A stretch of DNA of 64,000 bases from Rhizobium sp. Root1220 (GCF_001426265.1 NZ_LMDG01000034.1:44648-108647), one strand, 5' to 3'; counted from the stretch's first letter, positions 45,977 through 54,349 are shown. Notes: generated by a model from the sequence alone, not told the origin. Translations and numbers: made by a program.

Positions 45977-47002
45977 ATGAGCGAACGTTTGGAAGACATT
46001 GCCTTGCGTATGGTGACGGGTGGCCGGGGATTGCTGGCCGCTGATGAATCGACCGCCACGATCGGCAAAAGGTTCGATACCATCAGCTTGGAATCAACCG
46101 AAAATAGCCGTCGCGACTATCGCGAGATGCTCTTCCGTTCCGAAGATGCAATGCAGCAGTACATCTCCGGCGTGATCCTCTATGAAGAGACGCTTTACCA
46201 GAAAGCCGCAGACGGTACGCCGTTTGTTGACATCATCCGTTCCGCCGGCGGCATTCCCGGCATCAAGGTCGATACCGGCGCAAAGCCGATGGCCAGCTAT
46301 CCCGGTGAAACCGTAACGGAGGGTCTCGACGGCCTCGCCGACCGGTTGGCAAAATACTATGAAGCCGGTGCTCGCTTCGCCAAGTGGCGCGCCGTGATCG
46401 CCATTTCCCCTTCCCTCCCCACCTGGGGTTCGATAAAGTCCAATGCCCATGCCCTGGCGCGTTACGCCGCGCTCTGCCAGCAGGCCGGCATCGTACCCAT
46501 CGTCGAGCCGGAATGCCTGATGGATGGCAAACCCGGCGATCATGACATCGATCGCTGCGCTGAAGTTACCGAATGGACGATCCGCACCGTTTTCGAGGAA
46601 CTGGCCGACGCGCGCGTCAGCCTCGAAGGCATGATCCTCAAGCCGAACATGGTCATCGATGGCAAGAACGCCCGCAAAGCGTCAGTCGCCGAGGTTGCCG
46701 AGCGCACCGTGCAGGTGCTGAAGCGCACCGTTCCGTCGGCGGTCCCGGGTATCGCGTTCCTCTCCGGCGGCCAGTCGACCGAGGAAGCTACAGCACACCT
46801 TTCCGCCATCAACTCGGGCTACGATCTGCCTTGGGCCGTAACCTTCTCATATGGCCGGGCACTGCAGGATACTGCCCTGAAAGCCTGGGGTGGCAAACCC
46901 GAGAATGTTGCAGCCGGTCAGCGCGCCTTTAGCCACCGCGCCGAGATGAACAGCCTTGCGGCGAAGGGAAGCTGGAAGAAAGACCTCGAGAAGGCCGCCT
47001 GA
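45977..47002 (+). CDS. Fructose-bisphosphate aldolase, class I
   Basis: The 341-residue Schiff-base aldolase cleaves fructose 1,6-bisphosphate. Visible are GGRGLLAADESTATIGKRF, KVDTGAKPM, YEAGARFAKWRAVIAI (active-site Lys), VPIVEPECLMDG, LEGMILKPNMV (Schiff-base lysine region) and FLSGGQSTEEATAHLSAIN. This is the animal/plant-like class I type, present in rhizobia. A terminator follows; the promoter region has the double palindrome described separately. Confidence 0.96.
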   Translation: MSERLEDIALRMVTGGRGLLAADESTATIGKRFDTISLESTENSRRDYREMLFRSEDAMQQYISGVILYEETLYQKAADGTPFVDIIRSAGGIPGIKVDTGAKPMASYPGETVTEGLDGLADRLAKYYEAGARFAKWRAVIAISPSLPTWGSIKSNAHALARYAALCQQAGIVPIVEPECLMDGKPGDHDIDRCAEVTEWTIRTVFEELADARVSLEGMILKPNMVIDGKNARKASVAEVAERTVQVLKRTVPSAVPGIAFLSGGQSTEEATAHLSAINSGYDLPWAVTFSYGRALQDTALKAWGGKPENVAAGQRAFSHRAEMNSLAAKGSWKKDLEKAA

Positions 47003-47028
47003 AACGATCCCCCGTCGCACTAAAAGAA

Positions 47029-47053
47029 CCCGGTCGCGAAAGCGGCCGGTTTT
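47029..47053 (+). terminator. Intrinsic terminator after the aldolase gene
   Basis: CCGGTCGC (47030-47037) and GCGGCCGG (47042-47049) pair with one G-T wobble around a GAAA loop; TTTT follows. Confidence 0.75.
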
Positions 47054-47140
47054 CCATTGTGACGGCGACAAAATTTCCGCTTCTGCCATCTAAGGATAAT
47101 AGCTACTGATCGGGGGGTAAAAACCGACTTGCGAGCCACC

Positions 47141-48058
47141 ATGGGCACCGTTTCCTTCATCACCGTCGACGTATTCACCTCTACGCGTTTCGAGGGAAAT
47201 CCCCTGGCTGTGATGCCTGATGCTCGCAGCTTGACCGCCGCCGACATGCAGAAGATCGCCGCCGAGTTCGGCTATTCCGAAGTGACCTTTGTGCTGCCGC
47301 CCGAAAACCCCGACAACACCGCCCGCGTCCGTATTTTCACGCCGACCATGGAGGTGCCATTCGCCGGCCATCCCAACGTCGGCACCGCCTATGTTCTCGG
47401 CGAACTCGGAGAAGTATTCGGGCGATCGGTCGGCGATCGCTTGCGCTTCGAGGAGAAGGCAGGCCTCGTCACCGTTGAACTGAAGCGCGACCATGGGCGG
47501 GTAGTATCCGCAGCCATACGCGCGCCAAAGCCGCTGATCACCGGTCGCATAATCCCCGAAGACGCCGTCGCCCGGTGCGTGTCCATAGAGCCGACCGCTG
47601 TCAGCACTCGCGTTCATCGCCCGGTGCTTGTCTCCGTCGGGCTGAGCTTCGTCGTCGCCGAACTGGCGGATCTCGAAGCGCTGGCCCTCGCCCGCCCGAA
47701 CCTTTTCCATTTCCAGGAAGCCGCCGGGCCGACAGCGGAGGGCAATCACGACTTCTCGCTGTTCGTCTACGTCCGTTCGCCGCACGAACCGTGGAACATC
47801 CGGGCACGCATGTTCGCGCCGCTCGACAACGTGCCGGAAGATCCGGCAACCGGAAGCGCCTCGGCGGCCCTCGGAGCCTACCTCGTGTCGCTCGCACCGG
47901 AGCCCGATATGACTGTGTGCTTGACCATCGAACAGGGCGTAGAGATGGGCCGGCGCAGCGTCATAGCAATCAATGTTACCAAGACGGCAGGCACCGTAAC
48001 CGACGTAACCATCTCCGGCGCCTGTGTGCCGGTGATGCGGGGCGAAGTCATCTTCTAG
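47141..48058 (+). CDS. PhzF family isomerase/epimerase-like protein
   Basis: The 305-residue protein has the diaminopimelate-epimerase-like fold of the PhzF family. It starts MGTVSFITVDVFTSTRFEGN and has YSEVTFVLPPE, RIFTPTMEVPFAGHPNVGTA and EDPATGSASAALGAYL, all family hallmarks, including the GHP and conserved Glu regions. An in-frame TTG four codons earlier is an alternative start. Most bacterial PhzF homologues outside phenazine clusters have no assigned substrate; there are no phenazine genes here. Confidence 0.92.
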   Translation: MGTVSFITVDVFTSTRFEGNPLAVMPDARSLTAADMQKIAAEFGYSEVTFVLPPENPDNTARVRIFTPTMEVPFAGHPNVGTAYVLGELGEVFGRSVGDRLRFEEKAGLVTVELKRDHGRVVSAAIRAPKPLITGRIIPEDAVARCVSIEPTAVSTRVHRPVLVSVGLSFVVAELADLEALALARPNLFHFQEAAGPTAEGNHDFSLFVYVRSPHEPWNIRARMFAPLDNVPEDPATGSASAALGAYLVSLAPEPDMTVCLTIEQGVEMGRRSVIAINVTKTAGTVTDVTISGACVPVMRGEVIF

Positions 48059-48219
48059 ACGAACAGGTCTCGGCCGAGCAGCGCAACCGCCCAGATCGCA
48101 AATGCGAACAGCGCTATTTTCCAGAAATCCCCGCGCTTGCGCAGGCCAGGCAGGCCGAGCGGCTTGATCACGTGTATTGCCATCGCAAGGATGAGCAGCA
48201 GCGCGATCAGCTTCGTCAT
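48055..48219 (-). CDS. Small two-helix membrane protein
   Basis: This 54-residue protein starts MTKLIALLLILAMAIHVI and continues PLGLPGLRKRGDFWKIALFA, giving two transmembrane helices joined by a basic loop, and ends GRDLFV. Its stop overlaps the PhzF stop on the opposite strand by four bases. The ribosome binding site is weak. The pattern recurs as a conserved hypothetical in rhizobia as far as I can recall. Function is unknown. Confidence 0.65.
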   Translation of the reverse strand: MTKLIALLLILAMAIHVIKPLGLPGLRKRGDFWKIALFAFAIWAVALLGRDLFV

Positions 48220-48392
48220 GTCTTTATTTTTCCGTATGTTCTCAATGTCACAGGACGGACATTATTTCGCGCAACGACTGCATTTATTCATGCCGTAAAG
48301 GCATTCGGGGGCACAATCAACACTCTTGGGACTGGGCGATCCGATGCATCGCCATATGTCGTTCCACAACCAATGCGCAGAGTCCGGGGAAT

Positions 48393-49673
48393 ATGAAACG
48401 AAACCTGCTGTCCGTCGCCGCGCTGCTTTTCGGCACGCTCTTTCTTTTCATGGGCAACGGCTTGCAAGGCATTCTGCTTCCGGTCCGCGGCAATATCGAA
48501 GGCTACGCAACGACGACACTCGGTCTGCTTGGCACATCATGGGCCGCAGGTTTCGTCATCGGCTGCCTCGTGGCGCCGAAGATGGTGCGACGGGTCGGCC
48601 ACGTCCGCGCCTTCTCGGGCTTCATCGCGATCATCGCCATCATCGCGCTTGTCAGCGGCATCGTCATCCATCCGGTCTGGTGGGTCCTGTTGCGCGCCGT
48701 CACCGGCTTCTCGACGGCGGGCACGTCGATGATTATCGAAAGCTGGCTGAATGAGCGCGCCACGAACGAAAGCCGCGGCGCCATCTTCTCGCTATACATC
48801 GCAATCACCCTGATCGGCGTCGTGGCCGGCCAGATGATGATCCCGCTCGAGGATGTGCGCACGCCGGTTCTGTTCATGATCTGCGGTATCTTCTATTGCA
48901 TCGCCATGCTGCCGACGACACTCTCCACTGCCGCATCCCCGCAGCCGCTCAAGGCCGTCAAGCTCGACCTGCGGGCCCTCTACCGCAACTCGCCAGTGTC
49001 CTGCTTCGGCATCCTGCTCGTCGGCATCGCCAACGGCGCCTACGGTACGCTGGGTGCCGTCTTCGGCGCCGGCGCCGGCCTGTCCGATACCTCCATCGCC
49101 ATCATGATGAGCTCGACCATCTTTGCCGGTGCCGTTATGCAGCTGCCGGCCGGCCGGCTTTCTGATCGCATCGACCGACGTTACGTGCTGGCCGCCATGT
49201 CGGCAATCGCCGCCTTGGCCGGCCTGCTGCTGGCCATCCTGCATCCCTCCTCCCCGGTCTTTATCATCGGCCTGGTTATCCTTTATGGCGCGGTTGCAAA
49301 CACCCTCTATCCGATCGCTGTCGCGCACGCCAACGACTACGCCTCATCCGAGGACTTCGTGAAGGTGTCGGGCGGACTGCTTCTGCTCTACGGCATCGGC
49401 ACCATCATCGGTCCGACGATCGGCGGCCCCGTCATGTCGATCATCAATCCGCACGCGCTGTTCCTCGTGACCGCCATCGCCCATGTTCTGATCACGGTCT
49501 ATGCCATCATGCGCAGCCGCATGCGTGCGGCGATTCCCGCGAGCGATCGTGACGCCTTCACCACCATCCCGACCGCGACGTCCCAGACGCTGACCCCTGA
49601 AAGCATGTCGCTTGCCGACCGGGGAGCAGGTAAGTCTCCCGAAACAGGCGATCCTGCTATAAAGTACGGTTGA
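48393..49673 (+). CDS. MFS transporter, YcaD-like
   Basis: The 426-residue membrane protein has twelve predicted helices, the loop 2-3 motif VAPKMVRRVGHVRAF, a helix-5 region IIESWLNERATNESRG typical of YcaD-like major facilitators, and the repeat loop AGRLSDRIDRRYVLA. The C-terminal 55 residues are a polar cytoplasmic tail. GGGG precedes the ATG. Substrates of this subfamily are not established. Confidence 0.9.
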   Translation: MKRNLLSVAALLFGTLFLFMGNGLQGILLPVRGNIEGYATTTLGLLGTSWAAGFVIGCLVAPKMVRRVGHVRAFSGFIAIIAIIALVSGIVIHPVWWVLLRAVTGFSTAGTSMIIESWLNERATNESRGAIFSLYIAITLIGVVAGQMMIPLEDVRTPVLFMICGIFYCIAMLPTTLSTAASPQPLKAVKLDLRALYRNSPVSCFGILLVGIANGAYGTLGAVFGAGAGLSDTSIAIMMSSTIFAGAVMQLPAGRLSDRIDRRYVLAAMSAIAALAGLLLAILHPSSPVFIIGLVILYGAVANTLYPIAVAHANDYASSEDFVKVSGGLLLLYGIGTIIGPTIGGPVMSIINPHALFLVTAIAHVLITVYAIMRSRMRAAIPASDRDAFTTIPTATSQTLTPESMSLADRGAGKSPETGDPAIKYG

Positions 49674-49693
49674 ACAGCGATGGAGGATTGCGC

Positions 49694-49885
49694 ATGAGCT
49701 TTATCGACGATGACCGGCCGCAGAAAAAGGCCGCCCACGAGATCGGCAGCGATCTCGCGACTTTGTCTGTCGACGAACTGAAGGCACGGGTAGAACTGCT
49801 TAAGACCGAGATCAGTCGGCTCGAAGCAGAAGCGGCCCGGAAAGCATCGGGAAGATCTGCCGCCGAAAGCCTCTTTCGCTCCTGA
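49694..49885 (+). CDS. DUF1192 small protein
   Basis: This 63-residue protein reads SFIDDDRPQKKAAHEIG, then LSVDELKARVELLKTEISRL, a coiled-coil segment, and ends SLFRS. GGAGG 6 nt before the ATG at 49694 is strong. DUF1192 is widespread in alphaproteobacteria, often upstream of the rcdA-type (DUF1465) gene as here. Function is unknown. Confidence 0.88.
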   Translation: MSFIDDDRPQKKAAHEIGSDLATLSVDELKARVELLKTEISRLEAEAARKASGRSAAESLFRS

Positions 49886-49943
49886 CAGGAACGCTGCGTG
49901 GAGCGGCGAAATACCTCGCCACAAGTGTTGATCCGGCACAGAC

Positions 49944-49958
49944 TTAACCGGCCATTAA
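49944..49958 (+). promoter_or_regulatory. CtrA-type binding site 1 (before candidate sRNA)
   Basis: TTAA-CCGGCCA-TTAA matches the CtrA consensus TTAA-N7-TTAA exactly. It ends 4 nt before TATAAG (49963-49968), the position expected for CtrA overlapping a -35 element. Confidence 0.65.
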
Positions 49959-49974
49959 GCTTTATAAGGTATTA

Positions 49975-50086
49975 CTCTATTCATCCGGACTTGCTCTGGA
50001 TTTCAGACAGTTCTCCATGCGGTCAATTGGTCTGATTTTTCTCCCTGTTTTACCTTGAGAGCCGCTTTTGCGGCTCTTCTTTTTTG
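49975..50086 (+). ncRNA. Candidate small RNA upstream of rcdA
   Basis: A terminator at 50058-50085 has no gene reading into it after the DUF1192 stop 170 nt away. Upstream there are a perfect CtrA-type site, a TATAAG -10 candidate and two foldable stems: ATCCGGA with TCTGGAT (about 49983-50001) and CAGAC with GTCTG (about 50007-50036). Three stems, an unpaired pyrimidine-rich stretch and a U-tail are typical of trans-acting sRNAs of rhizobia. It may instead be a long 3'UTR of the DUF1192 gene. Confidence 0.5.
50058..50085 (+). terminator. Intrinsic terminator (candidate sRNA/DUF1192 transcript)
   Basis: AGAGCCGC (50058-50065), TTTT loop, GCGGCTCT (50070-50077), then TCTTTTTT. Confidence 0.85.
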
Positions 50087-50122
50087 CCTTGGCTGGGGAC
50101 TGATTCCATGAAACTGTGGAAG

Positions 50123-50137
50123 TTAACCCTTTCTTAA
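50123..50137 (+). promoter_or_regulatory. CtrA-type binding site 2 (rcdA promoter)
   Basis: TTAA-CCCTTTC-TTAA is a second exact match to TTAA-N7-TTAA, 126 nt upstream of the rcdA start and 165 nt from site 1. Confidence 0.65.
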
Positions 50138-50262
50138 GAAACGCCTTGCGCAATTGGGCTAGAGATACCATCTTAAAATCATAAAGACCGGCCAGGGAAA
50201 CCTTTTGCCTTTGGCCGGCGTTACCTGACCATAAGCATATGCGTGCAACAGGGACTATTTGA

Positions 50263-50778
50263 ATGTCAGAGCTTGGATTGAACACAATCAGTTTTGCAGG
50301 TCGCGCTGCCGCATCATCGCAGTTCAAGACGCTGTATTCGGAAGGCATGTCGCTGGTCGAAGAGACCGCTGCCTATCTGGATGGCAACGGCCGTACGGCT
50401 TCCAAGGTTTTGCCGCGCATGGCGTCGGTGCTCTACGCCGCTGAATCCATGCGCCTGACCACCCGCCTGATGCAAATGGCTTCGTGGCTGCTCCTGCAGC
50501 GCGCCGTCAACAACGGCGAAATGTCACGCGACCAGGTCCTCGCCGAAAAGAACAAGGTTCGCCTCGACGGTTTCAACGTTGATCGCAACGCTCCGGGCTG
50601 GGGTGACCTGCCGGAATCCTTCCGCGACCTTATCGAGCGCTCGCTGCGCCTCCAGAACCGCGTCGCACTGCTCGACCGCGAAATCTACCGCCCGAGCGAG
50701 GCGCCGATCGTTCCCGACAATCAGAACAGTGTCCAGGCCCAGTTAAGCTTGCTGCAAACGGCCTTCGGCAACAATTGA
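50263..50778 (+). CDS. rcdA: Regulator of CtrA degradation RcdA (DUF1465)
   Basis: RcdA is an adaptor that helps deliver the cell-cycle regulator CtrA to ClpXP. The 171-residue protein carries the DUF1465 pattern: SFAGRAAASSQFKTLYSEGM, VEETAAYLDGNGRTASKVL, LTTRLMQMASWLLLQRAVNN and LIERSLRLQNRVALLDREIY. The all-helical profile agrees with the known Caulobacter three-helix bundle. An AGGGA site precedes the ATG. A perfect CtrA-type box upstream suggests feedback control by its own target. Confidence 0.9.
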   Translation: MSELGLNTISFAGRAAASSQFKTLYSEGMSLVEETAAYLDGNGRTASKVLPRMASVLYAAESMRLTTRLMQMASWLLLQRAVNNGEMSRDQVLAEKNKVRLDGFNVDRNAPGWGDLPESFRDLIERSLRLQNRVALLDREIYRPSEAPIVPDNQNSVQAQLSLLQTAFGNN

Positions 50779-50803
50779 TCTGACTAGGGCTAAAACTATG
50801 CGA

Positions 50804-50834
50804 AACCGGTTGCGTCCAGCGCAGCCGGTTTTTT
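50804..50834 (+). terminator. Intrinsic terminator after rcdA
   Basis: AACCGGTTGCG (50804-50814) pairs with CGCAGCCGGTT (50820-50830) with one wobble; TTTTTT follows. Confidence 0.85.
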
Positions 50835-50871
50835 GCTGCCATCGCGCGAACGTACTGGCGATGCAAACGAC

Positions 50872-50895
50872 AAAGCCCCGCAGAAGCGGGGCTTT
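50872..50895 (-). terminator. Terminator after rpmE
   Basis: Perfect 10-bp arms (50872-50881 and 50886-50895) with an AGAA loop; the flanking bases form T-rich ends on the minus strand. Confidence 0.75.
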
Positions 50896-50918
50896 CAAAC
50901 TCATCCAGACAGATGCGA

Positions 50919-51140
50919 TTAGAGGCCGAGGCCGCCGAAACGCTTGTTGAACTTGGAAACGCGGCCACCGCGGTCCATGAGCTGCTGGTTGCCGCCGGTC
51001 CAGGCCGGGTGGGACTTGGAGTCGATTTCGAGGTTCATGACCGCGCCTTCAGAGCCCCAGGTCGAACGGGTCTCGTACTCGGTGCCATCGGTCATGACGA
51101 CCTTGATCGTGTGATATTCGGGATGGATATTCGCCTTCAT
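50919..51140 (-). CDS. rpmE: 50S ribosomal protein L31
   Basis: This 73-residue ribosomal protein starts MKANIHPEYHTIKVVMTDGT, then YETRSTWGSEGAVMNLEID and ends KFNKRFGGLGL. It lacks the CxxC zinc pairs, so it is the C-minus-like alphaproteobacterial form. GGAAG 6 nt before the ATG at 51140 selects the start; the frame is open upstream. It is divergent from the ABC exporter gene. Confidence 0.96.
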   Translation of the reverse strand: MKANIHPEYHTIKVVMTDGTEYETRSTWGSEGAVMNLEIDSKSHPAWTGGNQQLMDRGGRVSKFNKRFGGLGL

Positions 51141-51331
51141 AACAATCTTCCTGCTACGCGACGTCCAGTTTGGCGCACCACGTTGCGACAATAGGACCGA
51201 TTGAATAAATGAAGCCGCAGTCACTAAGGCTACGGCTTCCCATTAGGATGCGGTGCCTATACATGAAGGCCGGCAGGATAACAAGAGCCTCAACCGTAGA
51301 TCCGCGGAGTTGTAGGCGATCGGAGATAGAA

Positions 51332-53134
51332 TTGGCAGACGCATTGGTGAACGGGGAAAAGAAGTCTAGGTCGCTGAAACCGCTTGGCAGGCTGACGCCC
51401 TATGTCATGCGTTACCGCGGCATGGTGACAGGTGCCCTCGTTTCGCTCGCGCTTGCGGCAGTAACCTCGCTTGCACTGCCGCTTGCGGTGCGCCGAATGA
51501 TCGACCACGGCTTCAGCGAGGCGGACGGTCGCTTCATCAACAGCTACTTCCTGATGCTGATGGTCATGGCCATCGTGCTAGCGATTGCCAGCGCCCTTCG
51601 CTACTATTTTGTCATCACTCTCGGTGAGCGCATCGTCGCGGATCTCCGTCGGGATGTCTTTGCACATGTGACACAGCTCTCGCCTTCCTTCTTCGACGTC
51701 AATCAGTCGGGAGAGATCGTCTCGCGCCTGACCGCCGATACCACGCAGATCAAGTCCGCCGTCGGCGCAACGGCTTCCGTGGCGCTTCGCAATCTCATCC
51801 TTTGTTTTGGCGCCATGGGCATGATGATCGTCACCTCGCCGAAGCTCGCGGGTCTGGCACTCGGCGCGATTCCCCTGATTGTCTTCCCGCTCGTCGCCTT
51901 CGGTCGCTCGGTACGCAAGCGTTCGCGAGCCGCCCAGGATACACTCGCAGACGCCTCGGCCTTTGCCAACGAGACCATCGCCGCTACCCGGACCGTGCAA
52001 GCCTTCGGCGGCGAAAATGCGGCTTCCGGTCGATACGGCGCCGCCGTGGAAACGGCCTACGAGGCTGCGCGCTCCGCTATCCGCTCTCGTTCGCTACTGA
52101 CCGGCATTGCCATCACCCTTATCTTCGGCAGCGTCGTCGCCGTCCTCTGGGTCGGCGCCCACAATGTGCTTGCTGGCACGTTGTCGCCGGGAACGCTTGG
52201 CCAGTTCCTCCTCTACTCCGTCATTGCGGCCGGTTCGCTCGGCGCCCTCTCCGAGGTGTGGGGCGAGCTGTCGCAGGCGGCAGGAGCTGCCGACCGCCTG
52301 ACCGAGTTGCTTGATGAGGTATCTCCGATCAATACGCCCGCCAACGCGGCGCCGTTGCCTGCTCCCTCACTCGGCCGCGTGACGTTCTCCCAGGTGCATT
52401 TCGCCTATCCATCGCGGCCGGGCAAATCAGCGCTCCACGGACTGGCCTTCGATATCGCACCTGGAGAAACCGTCGCGATTGTTGGCCCCTCCGGCGCCGG
52501 CAAGAGTACCGTTTTCTCGCTACTGCTTCGCTTCTACGACCCGCAGCAGGGCGCCGTTGAGATCGATGGCGTCGATGTAAGCACCGTCGATCCCCACGAT
52601 CTCCGCAAGCGCCTCGCCATCGTGCCGCAGGACGTCACGATCTTTGCCACTTCCATCCACGACAACATCGCTTTCGGCCGCCCCGACGCCACCCGCGACG
52701 AGGTGCGCTCAGCCGCGATCGCCGCACAGGCGGACGAGTTCATTGCTCGGCTGGACAAGGGATACGACACCGAAGTCGGCGAGCGCGGCATCACCCTGTC
52801 CGGCGGCCAGCGCCAGCGGATCGCCATTGCACGCGCCATTCTCAAGGACGCACCTGTATTGCTCCTGGATGAAGCGACCTCTGCGCTCGACGCTGAAAGT
52901 GAAACGCTGGTCCAGAAGGCCCTCGATGGCCTTATGCGCGGCCGCACTACTCTTGTCATCGCCCATCGTCTGGCCACCGTATTGAAGGCCGACCGTATTC
53001 TCGTCATGGATCGGGGCCGCGTCATCGAAGAGGGAACGCACCAGAGCCTTGTCCGTCAAGGGGGCATCTACGCCAAGCTTGCCAAGTTGCAGTTCGAGAC
53101 CGGCGCCGAGGGCTTTCTTGCGGTCGTGAAATAA
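51332..53134 (+). CDS. ABC exporter, fused permease/ATPase (MsbA/LmrA type)
   Basis: This half-transporter of about 600 residues has six transmembrane helices (about residues 30-320) and a nucleotide-binding domain from about 360. Walker A is GPSGAGKST, the signature is LSGGQRQR, Walker B is VLLLDEATSALD, and the switch His is in IAHRLATVL. I choose a TTG start at 51332 (then ADALVNGEKKS) because a GGAG lies 6 nt upstream and the frame upstream encodes nothing typical. Lipid or multidrug export is likely for the family; the substrate is unknown. Confidence 0.93.
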   Translation: MADALVNGEKKSRSLKPLGRLTPYVMRYRGMVTGALVSLALAAVTSLALPLAVRRMIDHGFSEADGRFINSYFLMLMVMAIVLAIASALRYYFVITLGERIVADLRRDVFAHVTQLSPSFFDVNQSGEIVSRLTADTTQIKSAVGATASVALRNLILCFGAMGMMIVTSPKLAGLALGAIPLIVFPLVAFGRSVRKRSRAAQDTLADASAFANETIAATRTVQAFGGENAASGRYGAAVETAYEAARSAIRSRSLLTGIAITLIFGSVVAVLWVGAHNVLAGTLSPGTLGQFLLYSVIAAGSLGALSEVWGELSQAAGAADRLTELLDEVSPINTPANAAPLPAPSLGRVTFSQVHFAYPSRPGKSALHGLAFDIAPGETVAIVGPSGAGKSTVFSLLLRFYDPQQGAVEIDGVDVSTVDPHDLRKRLAIVPQDVTIFATSIHDNIAFGRPDATRDEVRSAAIAAQADEFIARLDKGYDTEVGERGITLSGGQRQRIAIARAILKDAPVLLLDEATSALDAESETLVQKALDGLMRGRTTLVIAHRLATVLKADRILVMDRGRVIEEGTHQSLVRQGGIYAKLAKLQFETGAEGFLAVVK

Positions 53135-53208
53135 CGTTCCGCGCCTGCGTCTTCGCCAATCGCGGCCGTGCTCCCGGCAGCCGCGACCATATAACTAAAA
53201 CGTGCACA

Positions 53209-53236
53209 TTGACACACTACTCGCATAGATTACAGT
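53209..53236 (+). promoter_or_regulatory. Sigma-70-type promoter of the 53282 gene
   Basis: TTGACA at 53209-53214 and TACAGT at 53231-53236 with a 16-nt spacer, 46 nt before the start codon. Confidence 0.6.
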
Positions 53237-53281
53237 AACGATTGCATTGGATCCGCTCCCGCTCTGAAATGGAGGTTAGCT

Positions 53282-53725
53282 GTGAACGCGTTTAGCTTTG
53301 CCGAGATGCTGGTCGCCATGGTCGCAATCGCCGTCGTGATCTCGATGCTGCTTTGCTACAAATCGCTTCGCGAAGCCAAGGACTGGTCGCTGACAGACGC
53401 CCTCTCCGAAGATGTTACGCTGACCCGGACGGATCAGGCCGGCAACCCGGTCGACGCTGCAGGCAACCTGCTGGCCGCGGGGCAGCCGCCTCTTGCCGTC
53501 ACTCTGATGAAAGCGAGCTCGAGCAGATTCATCGCGCTGATCGGAACGGTAGCCATTCTCATGCTCTATGTTGGCTTCGGTCTCGCCTGCCTCTATCGCT
53601 TCGCAGGTGGCAACGAAATCCCCGACATGTCGGCGGGTGCAAACTTCTTCTATTCGGGCCTTGTACTGTTTGCGCCCTATCTGATCAACAAGTTCTCTTC
53701 CGTCTTCTCCTTCTTCAAGCCTTAG
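53282..53725 (+). CDS. Uncharacterised membrane protein
   Basis: I do not recognise this 147-residue protein. It starts with GTG after a GGAGG ribosome binding site. It has an N-terminal helix (FAEMLVAMVAIAVVISMLLC), a polar loop with two similar TRTDQAGNPVDAAGNLLA units (about residues 47-65), and two further hydrophobic segments (FIALIGTVAILMLYVGFGLA and FFYSGLVLFAPYLI). It probably sits in the inner membrane with three helices. It is monocistronic, with its own promoter. Confidence 0.8.
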   Translation: MNAFSFAEMLVAMVAIAVVISMLLCYKSLREAKDWSLTDALSEDVTLTRTDQAGNPVDAAGNLLAAGQPPLAVTLMKASSSRFIALIGTVAILMLYVGFGLACLYRFAGGNEIPDMSAGANFFYSGLVLFAPYLINKFSSVFSFFKP

Positions 53726-53879
53726 CCACCCCAACCGTCCAAGATCTTCGGCAGCCGTAGACAGCCTCCGATTGCGTCCCGCGCGCAGAGGCACAAATAT
53801 CCCGATGGAATAGTCGCGTTATTTGTTTTAGGCTGTGCTTGCAAATAAGGGCAACATCCTGATTCCGGGAGAAAAATCG

Positions 53880-54068
53880 ATGTATAAATTCGAAGTTTAC
53901 AAGGACAAGGCAGGCGAGTTCCGTTTCCGCTTCAAGGCTTCGAACGGCGAAGCCATGTTCAGCTCCGAAGGATACAAGGCCAAGGCATCGGCCTTGAGTG
54001 CCATCGAATCCATCAAGAAGAACACTCCCGGCGCAGAGGTCGTTGACACGACCAAGGCCGAGGCCTGA
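53880..54068 (+). CDS. DUF1508 (YegP-like) protein
   Basis: This 62-residue protein contains one YegP/DUF1508 repeat: YKFEVYKDKAGEFRFRFKAS, then NGEAMFSSEGYKAKASAL and SAIESIKKNT. Two-repeat forms are commoner; the single form occurs in rhizobia. GGGAG before the ATG at 53880 supports the start over an upstream ATG. A stable GC hairpin (54078-54098) follows without a U-run. Function is unknown. Confidence 0.85.
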   Translation: MYKFEVYKDKAGEFRFRFKASNGEAMFSSEGYKAKASALSAIESIKKNTPGAEVVDTTKAEA

Positions 54069-54077
54069 TCGAAATCC

Positions 54078-54098
54078 GGCGGCGCTTCGGGCGCCGCC
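54078..54098 (+). terminator. Possible terminator hairpin after the DUF1508 gene
   Basis: Eight perfect GC pairs (GGCGGCGC with GCGCCGCC) around TTCGG; no U-run, so termination is uncertain. Confidence 0.4.
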
Positions 54099-54100
54099 TC

Positions 54101-54349
54101 CGCGCTGCCTGCCGGCAACCTGCCGGAAAAGATGCCGCCGCACAGGAACGTTCCCTCGAGCGCCTGTAACCGTGTATCCCTTCCCGCGCCATAGCCAGCG
54201 GCTTCCCCAGCCGCATAGGGCCCGGATACCGCGTTGCCCTCGCTGCCCACCACCCTTGCTGACAGATCGGTTTCCAGGCCTAACGAGCCCGCAAGACCCG
54301 CCCCGACGACCAGAACGTCGCATTCCAACAAGTGCGTTCTCCCCCGCAT
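54101..54349 (-). pseudogene. Remnant of an FAD-binding dehydrogenase (internal deletion)
   Basis: On the minus strand a frame starts CDVLVVGAGLAGS, the FAD Rossmann motif expected at the N-terminus, and jumps within two residues to GLETDLSARVVGSEG, YAAGEAAG and LEGTFLCGGIFSG, which belong at the C-terminus of fumarate-reductase/KsdD-type FAD dehydrogenases of about 550 residues. Some 450 middle residues are missing. The C-terminal part is degenerate as well (GAGRDTRLQ where GGGxHGY is expected). No function is likely. The rest of the 490-nt gap before the sigma-factor module shows nothing else but candidate promoter sequence. Confidence 0.7.
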
